Source of the DNA: Pseudoalteromonas luteoviolacea H33-S
GTDB lineage: Bacteria; Pseudomonadota; Gammaproteobacteria; Enterobacterales; Alteromonadaceae
DNA: 64,000 nucleotides
Assembly: GCF_001625695.1 (NCBI RefSeq)
Contig: NZ_AUXY01000083.1
Coordinates: 61,373 to 125,372, forward strand
Direction: 5' to 3'
In this document: piece by piece, positions 1 to 7,727 of the stretch
Layout of the letters: every line of letters starts with the position of its first letter
Position numbering within the stretch: position 1 is the first letter of the stretch
Notes under the pieces: model-generated
What the model was told of the DNA's origin: nothing
The model's database searches: none
Seen by the model: only the letters and a program-made list of their open reading frames with translations
Position numbers and translations under genes: made by a program

Positions 1-1
1 A

Positions 2-115
2 ACGGGGCTGGGATTGGCGTTATGCAGAGAAATTACCGATGCGCATAACGGCCAGATCTTTATCCGCAATAGATCAAAAGGCGGACTCAAAGTTGAGGTT
101 GTTTTTCCTTACTAA
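2..115 (+). CDS. Sensor histidine kinase, C-terminal fragment
   Basis: Only the last 37 codons lie in the window; the gene enters from the left edge. The peptide begins TGLGLALCREI and ends KVEVVFPY followed by TAA. This is the G2 box and final strand of a HATPase_c ATP-binding domain, the usual end of a membrane sensor kinase. The sensor domain and substrate cannot be judged from this piece. Its stop codon overlaps the stop of the convergent lipoprotein gene by four bases, so the two genes share a tail-to-tail junction with no room for a terminator. Confidence 0.85.
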   Translation, partial: TGLGLALCREITDAHNGQIFIRNRSKGGLKVEVVFPY

Positions 116-435
116 GATTGTGTACTTTTCTCAAGATTAGTTGCATCTAATGTTTCACATCCTCTACTTTGCTCAAGCCAAGAGAGTGTGTTTTGAGTCA
201 TAACAACGGTACCAGAAACCACAAGACTCGCAGCGGAGACGATGCCAGCACCGGCCATCACCATGGCACACGCTCTGCCTGAGCAATTTCCAAGCGAAGC
301 CATTTGCTCTGTGCTTAAAACATGTTTGCGTTTAGTAATATGGCATTGCTCGTCATAATATTGCACCTCCTTTGATACGAATATACAGCCTGACAATAAA
401 CTCAACATCAGAATGGGTAGTAGCAATTTATACAT
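112..435 (-). CDS. Small lipoprotein of unknown function
   Basis: A 107-residue protein with a signal peptide ending in a lipobox (LLSGC, Cys17), so it should be lipidated and membrane-anchored. The mature part carries several cysteines and a hydrophobic stretch near residues 57-80 that could be a transmembrane helix or a buried segment. I do not recognise a family. It is convergent with the histidine kinase end. The 180 bases upstream hold no other gene. Presence of the lipobox is solid; function is unknown. Confidence 0.6.
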   Translation of the reverse strand: MYKLLLPILMLSLLSGCIFVSKEVQYYDEQCHITKRKHVLSTEQMASLGNCSGRACAMVMAGAGIVSAASLVVSGTVVMTQNTLSWLEQSRGCETLDATNLEKSTQS

Positions 436-613
436 GGTGTTTTCCTTAAATTTTTTGCCAAGATATCTGTATTAGCTGCCATTTAAAAGTTAAATATTGT
501 AATGAAACGTAGAGGCATGGAATATGGCTAGATATCGTACACATATAGTGTACAGAGATAGTGGTTACTATCTTTGCACACGATAAGAGGGTAGTTTTTT
601 TACTTATAACAAA

Positions 614-1258
614 TTAACGTGGCGGGTCGATATGCGCAGCGGTACTGGCATTAACTCTAAACCACCCCGCAATTGAATATCTGGATTTATTGGCCGCTAA
701 CACTTCATGAGGGAATTCGTCACTTAAAAAAGTCACCAATGTACCTTGCTTTGGCAAAACGCGGCACAGTTCTTTGTCATGATCTTCAGCCTGATAAATG
801 ACCAGTTCGCCACCGTCTTCAGTACACCAGTCTTCATTAAGATAAAAGACCGTTGTGAGAACTCGGTTAGCTTTGCCTTTAAATGCATCGAGATGCTTCT
901 TGTAAAAGGCACCTTGCTGATAATGTGCAAAATGACTTTCATAGCTGAATAGCCCCATGAATAAACGGCGGTTTAAGTAGCTTTTTAATTCATCCATCGC
1001 ATCTAGGTAGCCGGCCTCTTGCGCATTGCCTTTTTCAAGCCAACGAATTTTATCTCGTCTGATCTGGGCATTTTTTTCGTGGTCACTTTGACGACCAATC
1101 CCTGCAGTTTGAAAAGTATCTTCTTCTAAACTTGCAATGCGTTCGTTGAGCGCTTGGATAATTTTGGGATCAACGGCATTTTCTATAATGCTTAAGCCAG
1201 TTGAGCGCAAATCATCGGCTATTTGCGCATATATGTTTTCAATGTCAAAGTCAGACAA
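614..1258 (-). CDS. 2-oxoglutarate/Fe(II) oxygenase (SM-20/prolyl 4-hydroxylase type)
   Basis: This 214-residue protein matches small bacterial 2OG-Fe(II) dioxygenases of the EGL-9/SM-20-like group, which hydroxylate a protein or small substrate. The iron facial triad is visible: the HxD in KKHLDAF (about residue 122) and the distal His in FPHEVL. The 2OG-binding Arg lies in RYSIAGWFR near the C terminus, and the double-stranded beta-helix strands fit between them. The start is TTG, chosen because a perfect GGAGGT lies five bases upstream. Neighbours on the same strand are independent small genes. Substrate unknown. Confidence 0.8.
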   Translation of the reverse strand: MSDFDIENIYAQIADDLRSTGLSIIENAVDPKIIQALNERIASLEEDTFQTAGIGRQSDHEKNAQIRRDKIRWLEKGNAQEAGYLDAMDELKSYLNRRLFMGLFSYESHFAHYQQGAFYKKHLDAFKGKANRVLTTVFYLNEDWCTEDGGELVIYQAEDHDKELCRVLPKQGTLVTFLSDEFPHEVLAANKSRYSIAGWFRVNASTAAHIDPPR

Positions 1259-1332
1259 TTCACACCTCCAGATAATGAGGTGGCTTTTTACCTAATCAAG
1301 CTTAAAAAGGCAAGCGTATCTTACCATTAGGC

Positions 1333-2034
1333 TTATAAACCTTGATTTTGCGCACAGGCATTAACAAATGCAGCAATAAGAGGAGAGCGTTTGTCACTCA
1401 ATGCAGCGCGCTCAGGCTGGAAAAGTGTGGCAATAAAAAACGGGTGTATTGTCAATTCTACAGCGCGAATTTCAGTTGTATCGTCGTCTGCTGATGCAAC
1501 TAAAGGGCCTTGAAGTAGGGCTTCACGAAAAGCTGTATTTAAACCGTAGCGACAGCGATATCCTTCATGAATACTTGGTGTGCCATAAATACCTGCCAAT
1601 TGACTGTGCTCAAATAGATTGATTTGCTCAGTTGTTTCGACTAACGCACAGCTAAGTGGCGAGATGACTTGCCTGCTCGCATCTGGTTCCGACTCACCAT
1701 GTGCAGCATCCGACCAACCGATGACATTTCTCGCGTATTCGACAACCACGTGTTGAAAGCCACCGCATGTACCAAGGAATGGCAGTAAGTTTTCTCTTGC
1801 ATAGCGTATAGCCATCAGTGCGCCATCTGGATCGGCGTATGGGGTTTTAGGAACGCACCAAATGCCATCAAATTGCGATAGATCCGTGTCTTTAACTTTA
1901 TCAGTACCAAGCCAAGTGGCTGTTACTTTGAGCTTGAGGTCCTCAGCTGCGATATCTAAAGAGAGTGGGATCCCTTGATGGGCAGGTACAGAAGGGTCAA
2001 AATCTCCAATTAAAACGAGGGATAGTTCTTTCAT
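1333..2034 (-). CDS. CTP-synthase C-terminal-like class I amidotransferase homologue
   Basis: A stand-alone 233-residue relative of the glutaminase domain of CTP synthase, without the synthetase half. The nucleophile elbow reads GTCGGFQH, and the segment HPFFIATLFQPER replaces the CTP-synthase motif HPxFxxxQFHPE. The catalytic His is therefore Gln (FQPE), so ordinary glutaminase chemistry is doubtful. From memory this matches the CTP synthase C-terminal region-related (seleno)protein family, some members of which have selenocysteine at the Cys position; here the codon encodes Cys. A clear AAGGA site precedes the ATG. Function in the family is not established. Confidence 0.75.
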   Translation of the reverse strand: MKELSLVLIGDFDPSVPAHQGIPLSLDIAAEDLKLKVTATWLGTDKVKDTDLSQFDGIWCVPKTPYADPDGALMAIRYARENLLPFLGTCGGFQHVVVEYARNVIGWSDAAHGESEPDASRQVISPLSCALVETTEQINLFEHSQLAGIYGTPSIHEGYRCRYGLNTAFREALLQGPLVASADDDTTEIRAVELTIHPFFIATLFQPERAALSDKRSPLIAAFVNACAQNQGL

Positions 2035-2168
2035 CTCTTTTCCTTAAGCTTGGGCTTATTTTTGGTATTTTTATTTTTGTGTATAGGCAAAATCATCCAG
2101 TTTTGCCTACTGATATTTTGGGTAATACAGTCTATTAGTTGTAAAGTTTGTTATATATGCAGTCAGTA

Positions 2169-2645
2169 TTATGATCTTAATAGACGCTCTACTATGCGCT
2201 CGCTGGCATTTTCTATCAAATCGAGTACTAACTCGAATCCATCACCTTGGCCATAGTAAGGGTCGGGCACTTCTTGTTGCTCTGCGCCCGCATACTCTAA
2301 AAATAAATGGAGTTTGTTTGCATGCTCAGAGGGGCAAACGGCTTTTAAATCTGATAAGTTTTGCTTGTCGGCGCACAAGATAAGATCGAATGCTGCAAAG
2401 TCGTTTTGTGTAACTTGTCTAGAGTGCATGTTAGCAAAACTATAGCCGCGTTTTTTACCTGCTTGCACACTGCGTTTATCTGGCGCATTGCCTTGGTGGT
2501 AATTGATGGTTCCAGCAGAGTCAATTTCAATATTGAGATTATGTGTATCCGCTTTGGCTTTTAAGACGGCTTCCATTGTTGGAGAGCGGCAAATATTTCC
2601 CATACAAACAACTAGGATATTTTGAATAGTACTATGTGTGGTCAT
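2169..2645 (-). CDS. Low molecular weight protein tyrosine phosphatase
   Basis: The 158-residue protein has the family signature near the N terminus, VCMGNICRSP, giving the CX5R phosphate-binding loop with catalytic Cys and Arg. The general-acid Asp is in the DPYY motif near residue 129. Length is normal for the family. These cytoplasmic enzymes dephosphorylate phosphotyrosine proteins, often partners of capsule or exopolysaccharide tyrosine kinases, or small phosphate esters. No kinase or polysaccharide gene is adjacent, so the substrate cannot be inferred. The gene is monocistronic on the minus strand. Confidence 0.9.
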   Translation of the reverse strand: MTTHSTIQNILVVCMGNICRSPTMEAVLKAKADTHNLNIEIDSAGTINYHQGNAPDKRSVQAGKKRGYSFANMHSRQVTQNDFAAFDLILCADKQNLSDLKAVCPSEHANKLHLFLEYAGAEQQEVPDPYYGQGDGFELVLDLIENASERIVERLLRS

Positions 2646-2911
2646 GGTATTTGCCTATCAATATTGAGCTATCACTTTAAACAGACTAATAAACTAACAT
2701 TCTCAACTGAGCAATAAAAGTAGGTGTGAGATAAATTCATCATAATACTAAATATTTAATATAATTATGGGTTTGTATTAAATTATTGCGAGTTGATGGT
2801 TGGTTTTTATGCTTTTACCCTTGCATAAAACTAAATCTAGCACACTTAATTTATTTATCTTAAAGAAGTCATACATAATAATATGTTGTTTATTAATAGA
2901 GAAAAGCTTGG

Positions 2912-3775
2912 ATGATTTACTGTGTTATAGATGAAAATGGGTCCGCCTTGGAGCGTGGAGCTGGCATGGTGCCTTGGTGGAGCTTTACTAAAAGTGTCAT
3001 TGCCACACTAGTAATGCGTTTAACTGCGACTGGGCAAATAAAATTGGATGACTTTTATCCGGGTAAGCCTTTCACATATAAACAATTATTGAACCATAGT
3101 TCTGGCTTGGGAGATTACTCTTTTTTGCCTGAGTATCATAATGCAGTTGCTAATAATGACAAGCCTTGGCCGATAGAGCTGCTTTTAGAAAAAGTCGATG
3201 TAGATGCACTACGGTATTCGCCTGGAGACGGCTGGTGTTATTCGAATGTTGGATATTTATTCTTACGACAGCAATTAGAGCGACTTTATGATACTGAGTT
3301 TGCAATATTAATTAATGATGTTTTAGTTAAAGAGCTGGGTTTAAGTAGTGCGCACTTAGTAACAGATAAGCAGGCTTTTGAGCTGCTAGAAGGCAGTGTT
3401 GATGGTTACGAGCCCAGCTGGTGCTATCATGGTTTGATAGCCGGTACTGTGAAAGATGCGGCATTGTTTTTACATTACTTACTCAATGGAGATGTTGTGA
3501 GTAATCAAGCGCTTGCGCAAATGCAGTCTATGCTGCCATTGAATGTCGATGTGGGCGAGCGTCCTTGGACTCATCCGGCAATTGGGTTGGGGCTAATGTG
3601 CAATGATGATAATAGTCTCCATACTGTAGGGCATACAGGAATGGGACCGGGGAGTGTCATTGCGGTGCATCATTTTAAACAGCAGAGTCCTAAAACCATA
3701 GCCGTGTTTATTCAAGGGCAAGACCAAGCAGAGGTTGAAAATAAAGCTGTGCAGCTTGCTATAAATGGGTTCTAA
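2912..3775 (+). CDS. Serine hydrolase of the class C beta-lactamase/PBP family
   Basis: The 287-residue protein carries all three marks of the beta-lactamase-like serine hydrolase fold: SFTK (SxxK nucleophile, about residue 25), YSN (about residue 110) and HTG (about residue 238). There is no signal peptide, so a cytoplasmic esterase or peptidase role is as likely as cell-wall work. The N-terminal part before SxxK is short for the family, which may mean a compact member or an upstream start not seen. The preceding ribosome site is weak. Real beta-lactam resistance should not be assumed. Confidence 0.75.
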   Translation: MIYCVIDENGSALERGAGMVPWWSFTKSVIATLVMRLTATGQIKLDDFYPGKPFTYKQLLNHSSGLGDYSFLPEYHNAVANNDKPWPIELLLEKVDVDALRYSPGDGWCYSNVGYLFLRQQLERLYDTEFAILINDVLVKELGLSSAHLVTDKQAFELLEGSVDGYEPSWCYHGLIAGTVKDAALFLHYLLNGDVVSNQALAQMQSMLPLNVDVGERPWTHPAIGLGLMCNDDNSLHTVGHTGMGPGSVIAVHHFKQQSPKTIAVFIQGQDQAEVENKAVQLAINGF

Positions 3776-3793
3776 GTGAGTCACTCAAGTAAT

Positions 3794-3832
3794 ATGTGCC
3801 GCAGTAAATTAGTGCGACACATGGTTTTTATT
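3794..3832 (+). terminator. Probable hairpin terminator after the serine hydrolase gene
   Basis: An imperfect inverted repeat with ATGTG and CACAT outer arms and CGCA/TGCG inner arms is followed by a short T-rich run (GGTTTTTATT). It sits between convergent genes and best serves the plus-strand one. Confidence 0.5.
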
Positions 3833-4568
3833 CTGCATATGGGTTTTGCTTTTGTGACTCGGTATGTTGTTTAATCGCAAGAGCAAGATTGTAAGCACTT
3901 GGCATGCCAGAGTAATATTGGCTGATAGTCGCGATATCATAGAGCGTATTCACGGTTAAACCAACGTGCAACGATGTACCAACATGAAAACCCAATTGTG
4001 GCTGGGCATTGCCAAGTGCAGTGAGGCAGCTGACAGTCACTAACTGCTTTTCTCTAATTGTAAGTGCTTGGTGGGAAAAAGCATCACCAAATAAAGGGTA
4101 TGTTGTGGCGATTAGCTGAGGTGCAGTATCTCCAAACGCCGCGTTTATGACTTGATATCCTTTTGGATCAAGCTTTTCATAATATTTTTTACCCACCGCA
4201 TGGCGTATGTTCAATGTATCTTTTGGCAACTTTATCTGCGCTTTTTGTATTTTCTTCGGTAAATCTTCTGTGATCGCCGCTATTTTTGGAAACCCCACAT
4301 AACTGGTTAGCTGGGCAAGCAATGAAATTATTTGTTGAGGGGTCAATGTTTTGGCATTTAGTGCCTCTTGAATTGTTGTCACAGCGAGTTGCTCTTGATT
4401 AGCGCCGATTAATAGTGCGATAGAAGCAAGAGACTGCTCTTTTTTTGACAATTGCGTATGTTCAAAGACATCTCGATACGCGCGTTGGCTGAGATTATTA
4501 ATGTTTTGTGCTTGTGCACTGGTTGTCATGAATAGGAAAAAAAGCGTCATTAACAGTGGTTTTGTCAT
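3828..4568 (-). CDS. Secreted carboxymuconolactone decarboxylase-like protein
   Basis: The 246-residue protein begins with a signal peptide ending near TSAQAQ, then carries two CMD/AhpD-like helical repeats. The second contains REKQLVTVSCLTALGNAQPQ followed by HVGTSLHVG, matching the family pattern of an Arg-Glu start, helix, and a downstream His. The AhpD CxxC redox pair is absent. It lies 12 bases downstream of an SDR gene with its own AAGGA site, so the two are an operon. A periplasmic CMD protein paired with a cytoplasmic SDR is typical of poorly characterised small-molecule or stress modules; no substrate is known. Confidence 0.75.
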   Translation of the reverse strand: MTKPLLMTLFFLFMTTSAQAQNINNLSQRAYRDVFEHTQLSKKEQSLASIALLIGANQEQLAVTTIQEALNAKTLTPQQIISLLAQLTSYVGFPKIAAITEDLPKKIQKAQIKLPKDTLNIRHAVGKKYYEKLDPKGYQVINAAFGDTAPQLIATTYPLFGDAFSHQALTIREKQLVTVSCLTALGNAQPQLGFHVGTSLHVGLTVNTLYDIATISQYYSGMPSAYNLALAIKQHTESQKQNPYAE

Positions 4569-4580
4569 TAAAATATTCCT

Positions 4581-5354
4581 TTAACGTTGACCTGCAATGG
4601 CATAACCGCCATCGACAGTAATGGATTGACCCGTGATGTTCACAGCCGCATCACTCAGTAAAAATGCGACAGTATTAGCAACGTCCAGACAGGAGCCTAA
4701 GCAACCTCTGGGGTGCTGATTTGCAAACTGCTGAAGTACTGTCTCGTCATGATTAAATGCTTTTCGTGTCATTTGAGTATCAATACCTCCAGGGTTGATA
4801 TTATTGATCCGTATTCCGTATTGACTTAACTCAAGAGCCGCTGGGCGAATAAAAGCATCTAGCGCGCCTTTACTTGCTGAGTAGCTGGTTGACCCGATCA
4901 GCCCACCATTTGCAAGCCAAGAAGAGGTATTGACGATAACGCCACCACTTTGCTGCTCTTTAAAGTAGCGAGCTTGAGCTTGTACAGCGAGCCATATAGA
5001 TTTGGTATTTGTGGTTAAAGTGCGCTCAAAGTCGGCTTCTGATTGTTCTAGTAACGGAGCGAAATTTCCGATAGTGCCTACATTATTAAAAGCACCGTCA
5101 AACCGGCCATAATTTGCAACCGTTTGCTCGATTGCTTGGTGGTGTACGTTGTGCTGATTAATATCGGCGACGAGATAACTTGCGTTATTCGTATAGGGTT
5201 TGAGCATCTCTAACGTTTGCAATAGCTCATTTTCACGTCTTGCCAAAATAGTCACTTTGGCGCCCAGCTTGGCAAGCAAAACCGCCGTTGCTTGTCCAAT
5301 ACCTGCGCTTGCGCCAGTAACTAAAAATGCATGTTCTTTAATTCCTTCTAGCAT
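4581..5354 (-). CDS. Short-chain dehydrogenase/reductase
   Basis: A classical 257-residue SDR. The Rossmann glycine motif TGASAGIG starts at about residue 13, the NNVG stabilising motif lies near residue 90, and the catalytic Ser and YSASK (Tyr/Lys) lie near residues 143 and 157. The C-terminal TGQSITVDGGYA is typical. It should reduce or oxidise a carbonyl/alcohol with NAD(P)H in the cytoplasm. It leads an operon with the CMD-like gene, and the LysR gene starts divergently 85 bases away, suggesting LysR control of the pair. Substrate not inferable. Confidence 0.85.
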   Translation of the reverse strand: MLEGIKEHAFLVTGASAGIGQATAVLLAKLGAKVTILARRENELLQTLEMLKPYTNNASYLVADINQHNVHHQAIEQTVANYGRFDGAFNNVGTIGNFAPLLEQSEADFERTLTTNTKSIWLAVQAQARYFKEQQSGGVIVNTSSWLANGGLIGSTSYSASKGALDAFIRPAALELSQYGIRINNINPGGIDTQMTRKAFNHDETVLQQFANQHPRGCLGSCLDVANTVAFLLSDAAVNITGQSITVDGGYAIAGQR

Positions 5355-5439
5355 GTTTTTACCTGTTTGTTTGAAGTTGTATGCACTTTACAATAGATTG
5401 GTGTGAGGATAATCATCGTGTTATAAGGAACTGAATTGC

Positions 5440-6357
5440 ATGACACGCTATAATAAAGATGAAGGTTTACTGGGCCTTTACAGTACATTTGTGACCACAG
5501 CGCAAGCTGATAGCTTTGTTGCTGCTGCTCAGGTTTTAGAGTTATCGCCATCGACTCTTGGACGCAGGATAAAAAAGCTCGAATCAGTATTAAAAACGCA
5601 ACTATTCACGCGTACAACAAGACAAGTCAATATCACAGAAGCTGGACAGCGATATTTAGAGGCTTACTCTGGCGTGCTGTCTCAATTGGACTCTATCGAG
5701 CAAGATATGGCGAGCGAAAATAGTGAGCCAAGAGGCACTTTACGAGTCAGTATTCCCAATACATTTGGGCGTTTGCATATCAGTCCATATTTGGGAGAAT
5801 TTTTACGTTGTTATCCCAAACTTAAATTAGAGCTTATTCAAAAGGATAACTTTGAGGACTTAATGCAGCAGAATATTGATGTTGCAATAAGGATTGGAAC
5901 CTTAAGTAACTCAAGCTTACGCGCTAAACGGATCGCCCCCAATATACGACGCTTGGTAGCCTCGCCTGATTATTTAGCACAGGCAGGTGTTCCTCAGTGG
6001 CCTGCCGATATACAAAACCATCAATGTTTACATTTCTCGCATTTATCTCAAGGCAAAAAGTGGCAATTAACGAAGGACAAGGTCACGAGAAAAGTCGAGA
6101 TTACACCCACACTCATGTGTGATGATGCGTCAGCATTATTGGCTGCGGCGTTAGATGGTTCTGGTATCGCGCTGCTGGCAGATTTTATTACCTATTCCCA
6201 TTTACAAAAAGGGACGCTCGTTGAAGTGTTACCGCAGTGGAAATTAAATCAATCTGATATTTATGCCGTTTACCCAAACACAGGGTTTCTCGCACAAAAA
6301 TCACGCGTATTTATAGATTTCTTTGCGCAAAAAATTTCAGCAGCACTGATGCTTTGA
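5440..6357 (+). CDS. LysR-family transcriptional regulator
   Basis: This 305-residue protein has an N-terminal winged helix-turn-helix at roughly residues 12-70 (the ATLGRRIKKLE-type recognition helix and FTRTTRQ wing are visible). A periplasmic-binding-fold effector domain follows. The sequence resembles the CrgA-like subgroup that commonly regulates an adjacent divergent oxidoreductase. Divergent arrangement with the SDR/CMD operon, with only 85 bases between starts, makes those genes the likely targets and allows autoregulation from the same region. The inducer is unknown. Confidence 0.85.
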   Translation: MTRYNKDEGLLGLYSTFVTTAQADSFVAAAQVLELSPSTLGRRIKKLESVLKTQLFTRTTRQVNITEAGQRYLEAYSGVLSQLDSIEQDMASENSEPRGTLRVSIPNTFGRLHISPYLGEFLRCYPKLKLELIQKDNFEDLMQQNIDVAIRIGTLSNSSLRAKRIAPNIRRLVASPDYLAQAGVPQWPADIQNHQCLHFSHLSQGKKWQLTKDKVTRKVEITPTLMCDDASALLAAALDGSGIALLADFITYSHLQKGTLVEVLPQWKLNQSDIYAVYPNTGFLAQKSRVFIDFFAQKISAALML

Positions 6358-6512
6358 GTGAAGTCTCTTTCAAATTTAGAGGAGTAGAGAACAAGCCATT
6401 AATAGCTTGTATGAATGGCTGGTGCGTTTTTTATTTATAATAAATATAAATTAACTGTAATTTTTATGTAATCATTGTGTTTTCTTGTGAAGGTTGAAAT
6501 GAAGGAAACATG

Positions 6513-6989
6513 ATGAAGCATATATTATTAGTATCAGGATTATTACTGTCTTTTGCAGCAAGTGCGCAAGTAAGAGTGTCTGTTGATCCAACAGAGTGTC
6601 AGCAGGTTGGGGGGTATGGAGAGATTGCTTTTGAAGAGGCGGGTGTGACAAACGCCTCCTTGACTCATGATTTAATGATCCGATGTCCTATTCGCAACCA
6701 AGTCGGTTTAAAATTTCAGGGGTTAGATATTTGGCACCAACCTCACCGTACTGTGTATTGTAGTTTAGTTCGTAGACATTGGTCACATTATGCAATTAAG
6801 CCCACTTTATTAAAGAAAGATTTTACCCTATCTAGCTATCCAGGGTTTTTATATCAGTCTGTCTCTGCAAGTACGATTGGTGACAGTAGTAGAGATGTGG
6901 GCACAGCTTACAGTTTAGAATGTCGTTTAAGTAAAAAAGTGGGTAATCAACAAACTTATATAGGTGCGTATACGGTTAATTTTAGTTAA
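6513..6989 (+). CDS. Secreted protein of unknown function
   Basis: A protein of about 158 residues with a clean signal peptide (cleavage near FAASAQ). Mature sequence has scattered cysteines (in TECQQ, IRCP, VYCS and ECRL) that could form two disulfides. No family recognised; the size and cysteine spacing suggest a small periplasmic or secreted beta-rich domain. Two ATG codons sit in tandem; the second is chosen because AGGA is six bases before it. The gene is monocistronic and is followed by a strong terminator. Confidence 0.6.
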   Translation: MKHILLVSGLLLSFAASAQVRVSVDPTECQQVGGYGEIAFEEAGVTNASLTHDLMIRCPIRNQVGLKFQGLDIWHQPHRTVYCSLVRRHWSHYAIKPTLLKKDFTLSSYPGFLYQSVSASTIGDSSRDVGTAYSLECRLSKKVGNQQTYIGAYTVNFS

Positions 6990-6996
6990 TTATATA

Positions 6997-7031
6997 GGCT
7001 GTGCTCGATTCTGGCACAGCCATTTTAATGT
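6997..7031 (+). terminator. Rho-independent terminator
   Basis: A perfect 8-bp stem, GGCTGTGC with GCACAGCC, surrounds a 9-base loop and is followed by ATTTTAATGTTTT. It ends the secreted-protein gene and lies tail to tail with the next minus-strand gene. Confidence 0.75.
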
Positions 7032-7036
7032 TTTAC

Positions 7037-7510
7037 TCAATGAGATAAATATCTAGCATGTGTTGATTCTAATTTCACATATTGATCGATAATAACCTGA
7101 CAGCGAATACTTTGGTTAAAGCGGACAAGCTCACATGCCAAGCAAGCAATACTCTTCAACCCATCTAAGGCTTTTTTTCTTATTTTTAATTCCCTTTGGC
7201 TTCGCACCAATTTGCTTAGCGTATCTGCAGCGGCTTCTAAGAAGCAAAAATTATCTGATTCATTAAAAATTGGACAATAATCAAAGCAGTAATTGCACAC
7301 CTCAACTATTCGGTTAATCGACACTCTATTTGCACTTGGTTGCTGTAAAATTTTGAGACTAATTTTAAATGCCTCTTGATAGCAGTTAGCTGCTTTTTCT
7401 TGATGACCAAACAGGTATGCAGTTTGTGCACTGTCTATCAATCGATTGTATTTTATCGTCAAAGAATCTGAGTTAGTGGACGACACCAATGTAAGTAGTT
7501 GGGCTGACAT
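7037..7510 (-). CDS. Unknown helical protein, possibly iron-regulated
   Basis: The 157-residue protein is predicted to be largely helical and cytoplasmic. The first half (about residues 25-55, AYLFGHQEKAANCYQEAFK) looks like a tetratricopeptide-type helix pair. The middle is rich in cysteines (CNYCFDYCP, then CLACE), spaced in a way that could bind a metal. No named family recognised. Its start lies about 65 bases from the centre of a long palindrome that contains a Fur-like box shared with the divergent prpD-like gene, so iron repression of both is likely. Function unknown. Confidence 0.5.
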   Translation of the reverse strand: MSAQLLTLVSSTNSDSLTIKYNRLIDSAQTAYLFGHQEKAANCYQEAFKISLKILQQPSANRVSINRIVEVCNYCFDYCPIFNESDNFCFLEAAADTLSKLVRSQRELKIRKKALDGLKSIACLACELVRFNQSIRCQVIIDQYVKLESTHARYLSH

Positions 7511-7565
7511 GTTTATCCTTTTTCTAATAATACATCAAAGCATTTAAATCACTGCTGTATCGCTG

Positions 7566-7602
7566 TTTGCAAATGATAATGAAAATAAATATCATTTGCA
7601 AA
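7566..7602. promoter_or_regulatory. Fur-like operator inside a perfect 13-bp inverted repeat
   Basis: The arms TTTGCAAATGATA and TATCATTTGCAAA are perfect inverted repeats separated by 11 bases. Inside them, 7575-7593 reads GATAATGAAAATAAATATC, matching the classical 19-bp Fur box at 16 of 19 positions by eye. It lies in the divergent gap between the helical unknown and the PrpD-family gene, where a repressor could control both. Confidence 0.7.
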
Positions 7603-7727
7603 GGTTGTGGTGCATATCCTTACACTAACTAAAAGTATACCTCAGCCTTTCGTTTTGCGATTGAGTTATGCAATGCATTACTTTTTGGCATGAAAATCAT
7701 CTAACAGCGAACCACAGGAGTGGCACT

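Noticed and set aside
2912..3775. Calling the serine hydrolase a resistance beta-lactamase
   Set aside because: No signal peptide and a short N terminus; the wider esterase/peptidase family fits better.
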